A stretch of DNA of 35,519 nucleotides from Candidatus Ruthenibacterium merdavium (GCA_019119935.1 DWWA01000053.1:1-35519), one strand, 5' to 3'; counted from the stretch's first letter, positions 21,014 through 29,412 are shown. Notes: a model not told the origin generated them from the letters alone. Numbers and translations are program-made.

Positions 21014-21331
21014 ATGGACGACTTTCGGATTATCTACCGCATTTTGAAATATCTGCGTGACGCAATGGATTTTGAAGAGTTTGACAGCGAGGGGTTCACT
21101 GCTCAGCGGTTCGGCACGAATGGAAACCGCTTTCATGCCCTGCTCACCCGGCTTCAGGAGTCCGGATATATCGACAATCTCAAGGTGGTGCGCTACACGC
21201 GTACGCCGCAGCAAATTCAACCGCCCATTGCGCCGCGCATTACCTTGAAGGGGCTGGAATATCTCAGTGAGAACAGCATGATGAAAAAAGCCGCCGACAT
21301 CGCAAAAGGCGTTTTAGAGGTCATTGCTTAA
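21014..21331 (+). CDS. YjcQ-family winged-helix protein
   Basis: A 105-residue protein. MDDFRIIYRILKYLRDAMDF is the first helix pair, FHALLTRLQESGYIDNLKVV the recognition helix and wing start, and PPIAPRITLKGLEYLSENS the wing and last helix, as in YjcQ, a winged-helix fold. Found in prophages and conjugative elements, usually near structural or regulatory genes; function unclear, probably DNA binding. CAGGAGG lies 7 bases before the start. The terminator pair follows 115 bases downstream, so it is the last gene of this segment. Confidence 0.75.
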   Translation: MDDFRIIYRILKYLRDAMDFEEFDSEGFTAQRFGTNGNRFHALLTRLQESGYIDNLKVVRYTRTPQQIQPPIAPRITLKGLEYLSENSMMKKAADIAKGVLEVIA

Positions 21332-21446
21332 AACCCCATCAAATTTGCGTTTTAAGGCGTTCCACCCCTGAGTAATATACAGATATTCCCCCGCGCCAAA
21401 AACACGCACACAAGCGCACACAGCCCCAAAATTGAACACATAAACC
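21332..21446 (+). other. Untranslated segment before the terminators
   Basis: About 115 bases hold no reading frame with a ribosome site and no clear promoter; TTGCGT (21345) and TAATAT (21373) are spaced 22 bp, too far to be convincing. The segment is simply the 3' leader into the terminator pair, as far as can be seen. Confidence 0.4.
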
Positions 21447-21481
21447 AAAAGCGCATTGCCACCACGGCAACGCGCTTTTTT
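21447..21481 (+). terminator. First of two tandem terminators before the scaffold gene
   Basis: AAAAGCGCATTGCC (21447-21460) pairs with GGCAACGCGCTTTT (21466-21479) with one mismatch and a 5-base loop, followed by a T-run. Confidence 0.85.
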
Positions 21482-21484
21482 CAT

Positions 21485-21522
21485 GCCCATTTCCCCCGCA
21501 CGAGGAGGAAACGGGCTTTTTT
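21485..21522 (+). terminator. Second of two tandem terminators before the scaffold gene
   Basis: GCCC and TTTCC (21485-21494) pair with GGAAA and GGGC (21507-21516), with two mismatches and a 6-base loop, followed by TTTTTT to 21522. No promoter is seen in the 30 bases between it and the scaffold gene. Confidence 0.75.
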
Positions 21523-21552
21523 ATTCCCCTAAATCACAGAAAGGAGAACTTT

Positions 21553-22092
21553 ATGGACGAGAAAGAATTGGAAAAGCTGGGCCTTTCCGCTGAACAGGTC
21601 AAAGCGGTGTGTGAGCTGCACGCCGCCGAGATGCAAAAGCAATCTCAGACCATCTCCACGCTGGAAGCGGAAAAAGGTCAGCTGGAAACACAGCTGGGCG
21701 AGGCGAACAAGACCTTGCAGGGCTATGACCCCGAATGGAAGGCAAAGGCCGAGCAAGCGCAAAAGGATGCAGAAAGCAAGGTGAACGCCCTGCGCCGCGA
21801 CTTTGCGGCAAAAGAATGTGCCGCCGCACTGCATTTTTCCAGCGAGAGTGCAAAACGCGCCTTCCTCGCTGATTTTGCGGCAAAAGAACTGCCCTTGCAG
21901 GACGGCAAATTTCTCGGATTTGACGACTATGTGAAAGCCTACCGGGAAAGTGACCCCGCCGCCTTCCGGCAGGAGGAAGACCAACCCCCTCCCCCGCGCT
22001 TTTCTTCCAGCACCCCCGGCGTTCATTCCGAGGGAACGCTGAAAGACCAGGCAAATGCCGCCATCCGCGCCGCATTCGGCGTACAATCTTAA
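21553..22092 (+). CDS. Scaffold protein (GP20-like)
   Basis: A 179-residue protein. LGLSAEQVKAVCELHAAEMQ and a long coiled coil (about 20-80, alternating ELE/KGQLETQL heptads) are typical of phage GP20 scaffolds. The C-terminal part (CAAALHFSSESAKRAFLADF, FLGFDDYVKAYRESDPAAF) is the capsid-binding end. It should template procapsid assembly and then be lost. Position directly before the major capsid gene is expected. AAAGGAG precedes the start. Confidence 0.88.
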   Translation: MDEKELEKLGLSAEQVKAVCELHAAEMQKQSQTISTLEAEKGQLETQLGEANKTLQGYDPEWKAKAEQAQKDAESKVNALRRDFAAKECAAALHFSSESAKRAFLADFAAKELPLQDGKFLGFDDYVKAYRESDPAAFRQEEDQPPPPRFSSSTPGVHSEGTLKDQANAAIRAAFGVQS

Positions 22093-22112
22093 ACTGAAAA
22101 GGAGACAATGTT

Positions 22113-23288
22113 ATGGATGCAATTTTGAGAAGCAAAGCCGAAGCGCTCATTAAAGAGCAGATCACCAACACGATTATGCAGGACACCCCGAAAAATTCCA
22201 TCGTCATGCAGCTGGGCAAGCGTCTGCCGAACATGACCAGCCAACAGACGCGCGTTCCCGTTTTGTCCATGCTGCCGATGGCGTACTGGGTAAACGGCGA
22301 CACCGGCTACAAGCAGACCAGCCAACAGGCATGGGAAAACGTGTACATTGACGCCGGGGAGCTGGCGGTCATCGTGCCCATTCCCGAAGCCGTTGTCAAT
22401 GACGCCAGCTTCGATATCGTAGGCGAAGTGATTCCGCGCGTTCAAGAAGAAATCGGCGCCAAGGTTGACCAAGCGATCCTGTTTGGCATCAATCGCCCGA
22501 GCAACTGGCAGAGCGATATTTTTACCATGGCGCGGCAGGCAGGCAACAATGTGACCGGCGGCATTACTTACGACACACTGCTGGGAACGGACGGCTTGTT
22601 CAGCAAAGTAGAACAAGCAGGCTACGCCGTGGACGGTGTCATTGCCGCCATGACCGGACGTGCGGCAATGCGCGGCATCAAGGACGATGCAGGCCGCCCG
22701 ATTTTTGTCACCGACATGCAGGGAGCTACGCGCTATGCGCTGGACGGTGCGCCCATGTACTTCCCTGAAAACGGCTCTTTCGATGTGTCCGTTGCACAGA
22801 TGATTGCGGGTAACTGGGGTCAGCTTGTCTACTCCATCCGTCAGGATATTCAGACAAAGATTCTCACCGAGGCTGTCATCCAAAACCCCGCTACCAAGGA
22901 GATTGCCTACAACCTGGCACAGCAGGACATGATTGCACTGCGCGTTACCTTCCGCATGGGCTGGGCACTGCCGAACCCGGCCACACGCCTGAACCCCGAC
23001 CGCGCAAACGTCCCGTTTGCTTACATCGAGGCAGGTACACCCGTCACCGACTACGCCGCCACCTTCACCGTGCAGGACAGCGAAAGCACCGCAGTCAAAG
23101 GCGCAACCGTGAACGTCAACGGCGCAATCCTGAAAACGAACGAGAGCGGCAAGGCGGTATTCCACCTGCGCAACGGCGTATACCCGTACAATGTCAAGGC
23201 GAGCGGCTACCGCACCATGACGGGCGAGGTGGAAATCTCCGGCAGCACCAAGGACGTGACAGTGAAGTTTCCCGCCAAAGCGGAATAA
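22113..23288 (+). CDS. Major capsid protein with C-terminal Ig-like domain
   Basis: A 391-residue protein. Residues 1-310 are a HK97-fold capsid subunit (SIVMQLGKRLPNMTSQQTRV, GDTGYKQTSQQAWENVYIDA, ELAVIVPIPEAVVNDA, EIGAKVDQAILFG, AQMIAGNWGQLVYSIRQDI, MIALRVTFRMGWAL). Residues about 315-391 form an added immunoglobulin-like, carboxypeptidase-regulatory-type beta domain (SESTAVKGATVNVNGAILKT, GKAVFHLRNGVYPYNVKASG). Such displayed domains are thought to help virions bind mucus or cell surfaces. No N-terminal prohead protease delta is evident; scaffolding is separate. AAGGAG precedes the start. Confidence 0.92.
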   Translation: MDAILRSKAEALIKEQITNTIMQDTPKNSIVMQLGKRLPNMTSQQTRVPVLSMLPMAYWVNGDTGYKQTSQQAWENVYIDAGELAVIVPIPEAVVNDASFDIVGEVIPRVQEEIGAKVDQAILFGINRPSNWQSDIFTMARQAGNNVTGGITYDTLLGTDGLFSKVEQAGYAVDGVIAAMTGRAAMRGIKDDAGRPIFVTDMQGATRYALDGAPMYFPENGSFDVSVAQMIAGNWGQLVYSIRQDIQTKILTEAVIQNPATKEIAYNLAQQDMIALRVTFRMGWALPNPATRLNPDRANVPFAYIEAGTPVTDYAATFTVQDSESTAVKGATVNVNGAILKTNESGKAVFHLRNGVYPYNVKASGYRTMTGEVEISGSTKDVTVKFPAKAE

Positions 23289-23301
23289 GGGGGCGTGACG
23301 C

Positions 23302-23757
23302 ATGACGATTTCACAGGCTTTGCAAAAGCTGTACAAAAAAATCACTACGCACGAAAGCACCGAAACGAACATTGCCGCCCTCATTGCAGACCTTGCGCAG
23401 AACTACCCCGAAAGCGACGGCGGTGCGTCCGTTTCCATCGACAAAACGCTGACGCAGGAAGGCCAGGCGGCCGACGCCAAAACCGTGGGCGATAAGCTCG
23501 CGGAAAAGCTGGACAAAAGCGCCGCTTTGACCGTAGACGCAACCCTTGCGCAAGCAGGAAAGGCAGCCGACGCACAGGCAGTAGGCACAAAGCTTTCCGA
23601 GAAAGTGGACAAAACCACCGCCGCCACCAAAGAAGCTCTTGGGCTTGTCAAACAGGCGTCAGCCGTTGCCGATGCCGCGGGCGAACAGCCCACGAAGGCA
23701 GAGTTTAATGCTCTGCTTGCGGCTCTGCGCGCGGCGGGCGTGCTGGCGGCGTCTTAA
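23302..23757 (+). CDS. Head fibre protein
   Basis: A 151-residue protein. The N-terminus (MTISQALQKLYKKIT, NIAALIADLAQNYPE) is followed by two related segments, SIDKTLTQEGQAADAKTVGD and TVDATLAQAGKAADAQAVGT, that are characteristic of phage head fibres forming trimeric coiled coils. The tail, EQPTKAEFNALLAALRAAGV, is a short anchor-like helix. It would decorate the capsid. It directly follows the capsid gene. Confidence 0.8.
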   Translation: MTISQALQKLYKKITTHESTETNIAALIADLAQNYPESDGGASVSIDKTLTQEGQAADAKTVGDKLAEKLDKSAALTVDATLAQAGKAADAQAVGTKLSEKVDKTTAATKEALGLVKQASAVADAAGEQPTKAEFNALLAALRAAGVLAAS

Positions 23758-23776
23758 CCGAAGGGAGGGCGGCGCT

Positions 23777-24175
23777 TTGTACGCAGATTACAATTTTTAT
23801 CGCACAGAATACGGCGGCACGCTGATCGAGGACGAAGCGCTTTACCGCCGTTTTTCTTTTGGCGCAGATGCGCTGATTGACAAGCTGACGCACTGCCGCC
23901 TGCACAATGGATGGCCCGTGACCCACGCCGTCAAAATGGCGGCGTGTGCCGTGGCCGAAGAGTTTTTCAAGGACAGCCAAAGCAGTGAGCTTGCCGCTGT
24001 GCAAAGCGGCGTCAAAAGCGAAAATACGGACGGGTATGCCGTCACCTATGCCGATGCCGCAGCAATGGAAGCGGCACGAGAACGGCGGCTTTGTGACGCG
24101 GCGGGGGTGTATCTGCCCCCCTGCGACCCCATCCGGTATGCGGGATGCTACGGGAGAGGAGGGGGCTTATGCTGA
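23777..24175 (+). CDS. Head-tail connector (neck) protein
   Basis: A 132-residue protein starting with TTG (YADYNFYRTEYGGTLIEDE) after GGGAGGGC. The DEALYRRFSFGADALIDKLT opening and the small helical body with a central strand fit Gp6/Gp15-type head-tail connectors. It would join the portal to the tail. The 3' end overlaps the next gene by 7 bases. Alternative start codons further upstream would overlap the head fibre gene. Confidence 0.72.
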   Translation: MYADYNFYRTEYGGTLIEDEALYRRFSFGADALIDKLTHCRLHNGWPVTHAVKMAACAVAEEFFKDSQSSELAAVQSGVKSENTDGYAVTYADAAAMEAARERRLCDAAGVYLPPCDPIRYAGCYGRGGGLC

Positions 24176-24564
24176 ATGCAGACAAAACAGTGACGGTCAT
24201 TCACCACGAAAAGACGGCGGACGGCGACGCTTATTTCTGCCATGTGCTGCGCGGTGTTTCCTGGCACACACAAAACCGCTACACCGTGGAAACCACCGGG
24301 CAAAAGCCCAGCCGGACGCACAAAATCCGCATTCCCTTTTCCCTGCTGGGCGGCTATCTTGACCCCGACGCGTTCCGCGAACTGCCCGACAAAGCGGGTT
24401 TTTGGACGCTGGCGCACGAGGACAAAATTGCCCTTGGGGAACACGAAAGTATCACGGGTGCGGAATTTGCCGCGCTCTCCCGCTCGCCCGATGCCTGTAC
24501 CGTGCTGGACATTCACAAAAACTTTTATGGACACAGCCGCCATATTTACGCAGAGGGGGGCTGA
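24169..24564 (+). CDS. Small virion protein, probable head closure or stopper
   Basis: A 131-residue protein starting MLNADKTVTVIHHEKTADG after GAGGAGGGGG. It is largely beta: YFCHVLRGVSWHTQNRYTVE, HKIRIPFSLLGGYLDPDAF, FWTLAHEDKIALGEHES, CTVLDIHKNFYGHSRHIYAE. Position between the connector and the tail-completion-like gene is that of a head closure protein. Sequence family not recognised with certainty (DUF6751-like proteins occupy this slot in related phages). Confidence 0.65.
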   Translation: MLNADKTVTVIHHEKTADGDAYFCHVLRGVSWHTQNRYTVETTGQKPSRTHKIRIPFSLLGGYLDPDAFRELPDKAGFWTLAHEDKIALGEHESITGAEFAALSRSPDACTVLDIHKNFYGHSRHIYAEGG

Positions 24565-24567
24565 GAT

Positions 24568-24954
24568 ATGGCAGAGGCGACCATCCGCACCCCCGGCACG
24601 GTCACGGTGCGGCAAAACGGCGTCACTATGGAAATTGCATGGGAGCCGGACTTTGGGCGGCGGTGGAATGAGCGATACGAAAAAGGACAGTTCCGGTACG
24701 ATGAGGAAGTGCTGCGCATGGTGACGCCCTATGTCCCCGTTGACACCACGATGCTTCGTGATTCCGCGATTGTGGCAAGTGATATCGGCGGCGGCTTGCT
24801 CGAATGGGCAACCAACTATGCCACCAAGCAGTATTATGACACTGCCGATAGCCGTATTTACGCGCCGCTTGCCGGCGGCCACTGGGGGGAACGGTGCAAG
24901 GCGGACAACCTTGTTTACTTTGAAAGCTTTGCAAGAAAGGTTGTGGCAATTTGA
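24568..24954 (+). CDS. Minor capsid / neck protein
   Basis: A 128-residue protein. YDEEVLRMVTPYVPVDTTML, RDSAIVASDIGGGLLEWATNY, YATKQYYDTADSRIYAPL and GHWGERCKADN resemble phage minor capsid proteins placed in the neck. It is one of four short neck genes between head fibre and tail tube. The stop overlaps the next gene's TTG (TTGA). It probably bridges the head completion and tail terminator. Confidence 0.75.
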   Translation: MAEATIRTPGTVTVRQNGVTMEIAWEPDFGRRWNERYEKGQFRYDEEVLRMVTPYVPVDTTMLRDSAIVASDIGGGLLEWATNYATKQYYDTADSRIYAPLAGGHWGERCKADNLVYFESFARKVVAI

Positions 24955-25370
24955 TTGAACAAATCCGAGAATGGCTGCTCACCTGCCCCCTGCTCTCCGG
25001 GCAGCGGCTGAATATCAACCATCTTTCGGGGGACGCGCTGGAGTTTTCCATTTTGGAAAGCCCCACCACCCCGGTTTTAAAGCGATACATGGACGGCAGC
25101 ACCATGCGGCAAAAAGCCGTGAGCCTGACGGCCACGAAAGACCAAACGCCCGATATTTTGCAAAACCTTGCAGAAAGCGGCTTTTGGGAAAATTTCAGCG
25201 AATGGGTGGAAGCGCAGAACAAAAAGCGCAGCTTCCCCGCTTTGCCCGGTGACTGCCGGGTGCAGAGTGTGGCCGTGACTTCCACCCACTACCTGATGGC
25301 GGCAACCGCAGCCACCGCACGCTGGCAAATCCAGCTTTCTATTACTTATTTCAAGAAGGGAGAACGATAA
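24951..25370 (+). CDS. Tail terminator / minor capsid protein
   Basis: A 139-residue protein starting with TTG (IEQIREWLLTCPLLSGQRL). QKAVSLTATKDQTPDILQNL, ENFSEWVEAQNKKRSFPALP and RWQIQLSITYFKKGER are the pattern of the minor capsid/tail terminator group that caps the tail tube. Located directly before the tail tube gene, as expected. The 4-base overlap with the gene upstream couples them. Confidence 0.75.
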   Translation: MIEQIREWLLTCPLLSGQRLNINHLSGDALEFSILESPTTPVLKRYMDGSTMRQKAVSLTATKDQTPDILQNLAESGFWENFSEWVEAQNKKRSFPALPGDCRVQSVAVTSTHYLMAATAATARWQIQLSITYFKKGER

Positions 25371-25371
25371 C

Positions 25372-25869
25372 ATGAAAGTTTCCGAACTGATGAAAAGTCA
25401 CCCGCTTAACCCGGACTTTGCAGGCGTTACCACAAACGATGACTGGGTGCTTGCCGTTAAGACAAGCCCCGACCAGGCAAGTGAAAAAGATTACATCGTG
25501 ATTCAAAGCGGCGTCACTTCGCACGCGGCCAGCATCAACAGCGAGAGCGCCGACAGCCAGTATGTGCGCACGGGCAAAAACACCATCCGCACCAGCGCAC
25601 AGCGTCAGTTTTCCGTTACGGGCGACCGCATGATTGCGGACCCGGCGCAGGAGTATCTGCTTTCGCGTAAGATTGCCTTTGGCACGGGTGAAGCCGTTGT
25701 GGTGGATTATGTCTATTTCAACATTTTCACGGGCAAGGGTGAAAAGGGCAAGCTTTCCGTGGATGTCACCGAGGACGCAGGCGGCGATGCCGGCAGCAAC
25801 ACCACGTTTGCCATTGACATGAAAAGCACCGCCGTGCCGGAAGAATACACCTATGTTGCCGAAGAATAA
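25372..25869 (+). CDS. Major tail tube protein
   Basis: A 165-residue protein. VSELMKSHPLNPDFAGVTTN, EKDYIVIQSGVTSHAASINS, QRQFSVTGDRMIADPAQEYL and VVVDYVYFNIFTGKGEKGKL show the beta-rich fold of Siphoviridae-type tube subunits; the family keeps a conserved TGDR element. The high beta content and position between the terminator and the chaperones support this. The absence of a sheath gene indicates a non-contractile tail. It should be among the most abundant virion proteins. Confidence 0.85.
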   Translation: MKVSELMKSHPLNPDFAGVTTNDDWVLAVKTSPDQASEKDYIVIQSGVTSHAASINSESADSQYVRTGKNTIRTSAQRQFSVTGDRMIADPAQEYLLSRKIAFGTGEAVVVDYVYFNIFTGKGEKGKLSVDVTEDAGGDAGSNTTFAIDMKSTAVPEEYTYVAEE

Positions 25870-25879
25870 GGGGGCCTGA

Positions 25880-26242
25880 ATGATGACACTGAACGGCATT
25901 GAATTTGATTTTGACTTTACGGACGCAGACGACTTAGAGCGTTTTGAAAACGCCTATGACGCACTGCAAAAGGCACAGGAGAACGCCGAAGCACAAAACG
26001 AAAAGGCAAGCGTGATTGTGCGCAGCCAGTGCCTTGCGGTGAAAGCCTTTTTTGACGAGGTGCTGGGCGAGGACGCCTATGCACAGCTTGTGCAAAAGCC
26101 GTCTTCCATGGAGCAGAACAACGACGCGATTTTTGACTTTGTGGAGGCTTACACAAAAGCCATGCAGGATGTTAACGCCAAAACCAAAAAACGTTTGGAA
26201 AGCTTCACGAAGTTTACTGCGCCGAAGCGCCGCCGCACATGA
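25880..26242 (+). CDS. Tail assembly chaperone 1 (DUF6673-like)
   Basis: A 120-residue protein. MMTLNGIEFDFDFTDADDLE, FENAYDALQKAQENAEAQNE and QCLAVKAFFDEVLGEDAYAQ match the small acidic chaperone placed before Gp15 in Bacillota phages. It would coat the tape measure during tail assembly. The 3' end overlaps the Gp15 gene by 4 bases (ATGA). An A-run precedes the stop with an open -1 frame into Gp15, so some frameshifted fusion is possible. Confidence 0.78.
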   Translation: MMTLNGIEFDFDFTDADDLERFENAYDALQKAQENAEAQNEKASVIVRSQCLAVKAFFDEVLGEDAYAQLVQKPSSMEQNNDAIFDFVEAYTKAMQDVNAKTKKRLESFTKFTAPKRRRT

Positions 26243-26847
26243 ATCCGCTGGTAGATGACTTCCCGCGGGAGCTGTGCGGCGTTCCGATTGACACCGATTA
26301 TCGGCGCATGGTGCAGTTTGAATTGCTCTTGCGCGAAGAAAGCGTGCCGGAAGCGGACAAAATTCAGCTGGCGCTTTCCCTGCTTTACAAACAGTCTGTC
26401 CCTGACCCTGTGCGGGCGTGGGACAGGCTGCTTTGGTATTACAGCTGCGGACAAAGCAGCGAACAGGCGCAGGGCGACGGTAAAGCTGCTCCCCCGCGTC
26501 TGTACGACTTTGAAACGGACGCGCAGCGCATTTACACAGCTTTTTTACAATGCTACCGCATTGACCTGCAAAAAGAACCGCTGCACTGGTGGAAATTTCA
26601 CGCACTGCTTTTGTATCTGCCTGATACCTGCGTGATGGGCAAGGCGATGTATTACCGCGGCTTAGATGTATCGACGCTGAAGGGCGCAGAGCGCAAACAC
26701 GCCATGCGCATGAAGGCATTGTTCACACTGGACAAGCCCAAGGCAACCACACAGGCCCAGCGCGACCGGGAATTTTTAGCGCGCATTGAAAAGCGCCGGA
26801 GATACCTTGAGGCACAGCTTGCCAAACAGAAACGAGGTGAGGCATAA
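26239..26847 (+). CDS. Gp15-family tail assembly chaperone 2
   Basis: A 202-residue protein. NPLVDDFPRELCGVPIDTDY, RRMVQFELLLREESVPEADK, YDFETDAQRIYTAFLQCYRI, DLQKEPLHWWKFHALLLYLP and GERKHAMRMKALFTL-type end (seen as GAERKHAMRMKALFTL) are characteristic of bacteriophage Gp15. It is the partner of the chaperone upstream. The frame is -1 relative to that gene. It overlaps nothing downstream and the tape measure starts directly after it. Confidence 0.88.
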   Translation: MNPLVDDFPRELCGVPIDTDYRRMVQFELLLREESVPEADKIQLALSLLYKQSVPDPVRAWDRLLWYYSCGQSSEQAQGDGKAAPPRLYDFETDAQRIYTAFLQCYRIDLQKEPLHWWKFHALLLYLPDTCVMGKAMYYRGLDVSTLKGAERKHAMRMKALFTLDKPKATTQAQRDREFLARIEKRRRYLEAQLAKQKRGEA

Positions 26848-29394
26848 ATGGGAGCTGATTTTCATATCCGCGGCGACACGAAGCTGGATTCCTCCGGCTT
26901 TTCCAAAGGAATTGATAAGCTGGGGAGTGTGGCGAAAGCCGGGATGGGCGTTCTCGTAAAGGCTGGCGCCGCGGCTGTCGGCGCACTGGGCGCGGCGGGG
27001 GTGGCTTCGGTTAAGCTGGCGAGCGATTTAACCGAGGTGCAAAACGTCGTTGACGTCACTTTCGGCAAAAACGCGGACACCATCAACGATTGGGCCAAAA
27101 ATGCGGCCAGTGCTTTTGGTCTTTCCGAATTACAGGCAAAAAAATTCAACGGTACGATGGGTGCCATGCTTAAAAGCATGGGGCTGAGCGATGATGCAGT
27201 TTTAGATATGTCCACCAGCATGACAGGGCTGGCGGGCGACTTCGCGTCATTTTATAACCTTCCCATCGAAGAGGCCTTCCAAAAAATTCGTTCCGGCATT
27301 TCCGGTGAAACCGAGCCTTTAAAAGAACTCGGCATTAACATGAGCGTGGCGAATCTGGAAGCCTATGCGCTGTCACAGGGCATCGACAAATCCTATAACA
27401 GCATGACACAGGCGGAACAGGCGGCCTTGCGTTACAATTACCTAATGTCTGTATCTGCTGACGCACAAGGCGACTTCGCCCGAACCAACGACACCCTTGC
27501 CAACCAGCTGCGAATCGCGCAGCTCGAAGTACAAAACCTAAGCGGCGCAATCGGCATGTCCCTCTTGCCTATGGCTCAGGAGATGCTTGGCGTTGGCATT
27601 GACATGCTGGGGCAGCTCAAACAGGGCTTTGAGCAAGGCGGTGTAGAAGGGCTGATTTCCGCCGCCACAAACGTGGTGGGGCAGTTGCTTAATGGTTTTG
27701 TGAACTCTGCACCCAGCTTGATTGATGCCGGTGTGCAAATTTTGATGATGGTGCTGAACGGCATTGCTACGCTCATTCCTACCCTGCCCCAGCAATCACA
27801 AACCATTATCACGGCACTGGCGAATGGAATTTTTACGCTGCTGCCGACGCTTTTAATCTTGGGTGGACAAGTGCTTGCTTCTCTAATCGACGGTTTCTTG
27901 CGCTCGCTTCCCGATTTGATTGATATGGGATGGCAATTTATCGAAACCCTTGCCGAAGGAATTGAAGAAGCCATTCCCGGATTAGACGGAATTTTGACGG
28001 GTTTATTAGATGCTTTTAAAGCATTACTCCCAGTTATTGCAGGTGTCGCAGGCGCAATCGTAGGTTTCAAAGCTGCTATGGCAATTTCCACTGTGATTGA
28101 CACCGTAAAAAATGCACTTACAGGATTCAGTTTAGCCAATCAATTAGCCGCCGCATCACAAGCCGCCCTAAACTTTGTGATGAATCTAAATCCCTTCGTT
28201 CTGATTGCAACCTTAATTGCCGGAGCAGTAGCCGCACTTGTGGTTCTATGGAACACCAACGAAGATTTTCGAAATGCCGTTATCACAATCTGGGAAGCCA
28301 TCAAACAAGCCTTTTCCGTTGCGTGGGAATGGATTGTAGGCGTGTGGAATCAATTCCAGCCCTATTTTCAAATGGCTTGGGATTTTCTTGTTTCTGTTTT
28401 TTCACAAGTTGTGCAAACAGTAAGTGAACCTTTTGCTGCTGCGTGGCAGCTCATTGTGACTGTTTGGAATTTGGCACTTCCCTATTTTCAAGCATTCTGG
28501 GATTTTCTTGTAGGAATTTTCACCCCAATCGCTGAAATACTTGGCAATTTTTTCAGCGCAGCATGGGAATGGATTGTAGGTGTTTGGAACGCTGCACAGC
28601 CGTATTTTCAAGCAATTTGGAGCGGAATCCAAACCGTATTTTCTGTTGTTTCTGAAGTACTCGGCTTATATTTCAGAACTGCATGGAATGTCATCCAGCT
28701 GATCTGGAATGCTGTCACCGGATACTTCCAAAATATTTTCAACACGATTTCCAATATTTTCTCCTTTATCGAAGCACTTTTCCGTGGAGATTTTCAGGCT
28801 GCTTGGGATGCTATTGTCGATATTTTCACCGGGTGGGGTGAATATTTTCAAGGCTTATTCGATAAAATCGGAGAAATCTTTTCTGACATTTGGGACACCT
28901 TCAAAAAAATTGGTTCTGATGCTATCGAAGCACTAAAAGACGGAATCAACGCCGCGTGGGACGGACTTGTCAGCTGGTTTAACGGCTTGTGGGATGGGCT
29001 TTTTGGAAACAAAACCGCAAACGTAACAGTAAATAAAACCGTCAATGAAACCGTCACCAGATCCGGACGCTCCGTCAACGGCTCGCATCGCAGCGGCCTT
29101 GACTACGTTCCCTTTGATGGCTATATCGCAGAGCTTCACAAAGGTGAAATGGTGCTCACCAGCCAACAGGCAGGGCTTTGGCGCAACGGAATTGCGCAGC
29201 GCATGCTTTCCGCTGCCTCCTCGGTAATGCTGGCAAACCAATCCCGCTCCCCTGTTCTTGCCACGGCGGGCGCACCTGCCGTACACCGGCAGACGGCCGC
29301 AACCGTGCAAACCCAGCACACGACGGTGATTGAAATGGACGGCCGCACCGTAGCGAAGGTCATCACGCCGTTTGTGGATCAATTCTTATTTTAA
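26848..29394 (+). CDS. Tape measure protein
   Basis: An 848-residue tail-length protein. MGADFHIRGDTKLDSSGFSK opens the family-typical N-terminus, followed by LTEVQNVVDVTFGKNADTIN and SELQAKKFNGTMGAMLKSMG, as in PblA/TMP-family proteins. Hydrophobic segments lie near 385-470. Residues 493-692 are five 40-residue Trp-rich repeats (each starting W-x-x-I and containing YFQ). The C-terminus, SGLDYVPFDGYIAELHKGEM, is the conserved GLDYVPxDGYxAxLHxGE box. Tail length is set by this protein. Codon use is more AT-rich in the middle, so the repeat region may have its own history. Confidence 0.9.
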   Translation: MGADFHIRGDTKLDSSGFSKGIDKLGSVAKAGMGVLVKAGAAAVGALGAAGVASVKLASDLTEVQNVVDVTFGKNADTINDWAKNAASAFGLSELQAKKFNGTMGAMLKSMGLSDDAVLDMSTSMTGLAGDFASFYNLPIEEAFQKIRSGISGETEPLKELGINMSVANLEAYALSQGIDKSYNSMTQAEQAALRYNYLMSVSADAQGDFARTNDTLANQLRIAQLEVQNLSGAIGMSLLPMAQEMLGVGIDMLGQLKQGFEQGGVEGLISAATNVVGQLLNGFVNSAPSLIDAGVQILMMVLNGIATLIPTLPQQSQTIITALANGIFTLLPTLLILGGQVLASLIDGFLRSLPDLIDMGWQFIETLAEGIEEAIPGLDGILTGLLDAFKALLPVIAGVAGAIVGFKAAMAISTVIDTVKNALTGFSLANQLAAASQAALNFVMNLNPFVLIATLIAGAVAALVVLWNTNEDFRNAVITIWEAIKQAFSVAWEWIVGVWNQFQPYFQMAWDFLVSVFSQVVQTVSEPFAAAWQLIVTVWNLALPYFQAFWDFLVGIFTPIAEILGNFFSAAWEWIVGVWNAAQPYFQAIWSGIQTVFSVVSEVLGLYFRTAWNVIQLIWNAVTGYFQNIFNTISNIFSFIEALFRGDFQAAWDAIVDIFTGWGEYFQGLFDKIGEIFSDIWDTFKKIGSDAIEALKDGINAAWDGLVSWFNGLWDGLFGNKTANVTVNKTVNETVTRSGRSVNGSHRSGLDYVPFDGYIAELHKGEMVLTSQQAGLWRNGIAQRMLSAASSVMLANQSRSPVLATAGAPAVHRQTAATVQTQHTTVIEMDGRTVAKVITPFVDQFLF

Positions 29395-29412
29395 GGGAGG
29401 ATTTATAGCACA

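Noticed and set aside
22089-23384. A 431-residue minus-strand open frame opposite the major capsid gene
   Set aside because: It is the antisense of a GC-rich, strongly biased coding sequence, has no ribosome site or family, and disagrees with operon direction.
24148-24882. A 244-residue minus-strand open frame opposite the neck genes
   Set aside because: Antisense shadow of two well-supported plus-strand genes; no start signal or recognisable domain.
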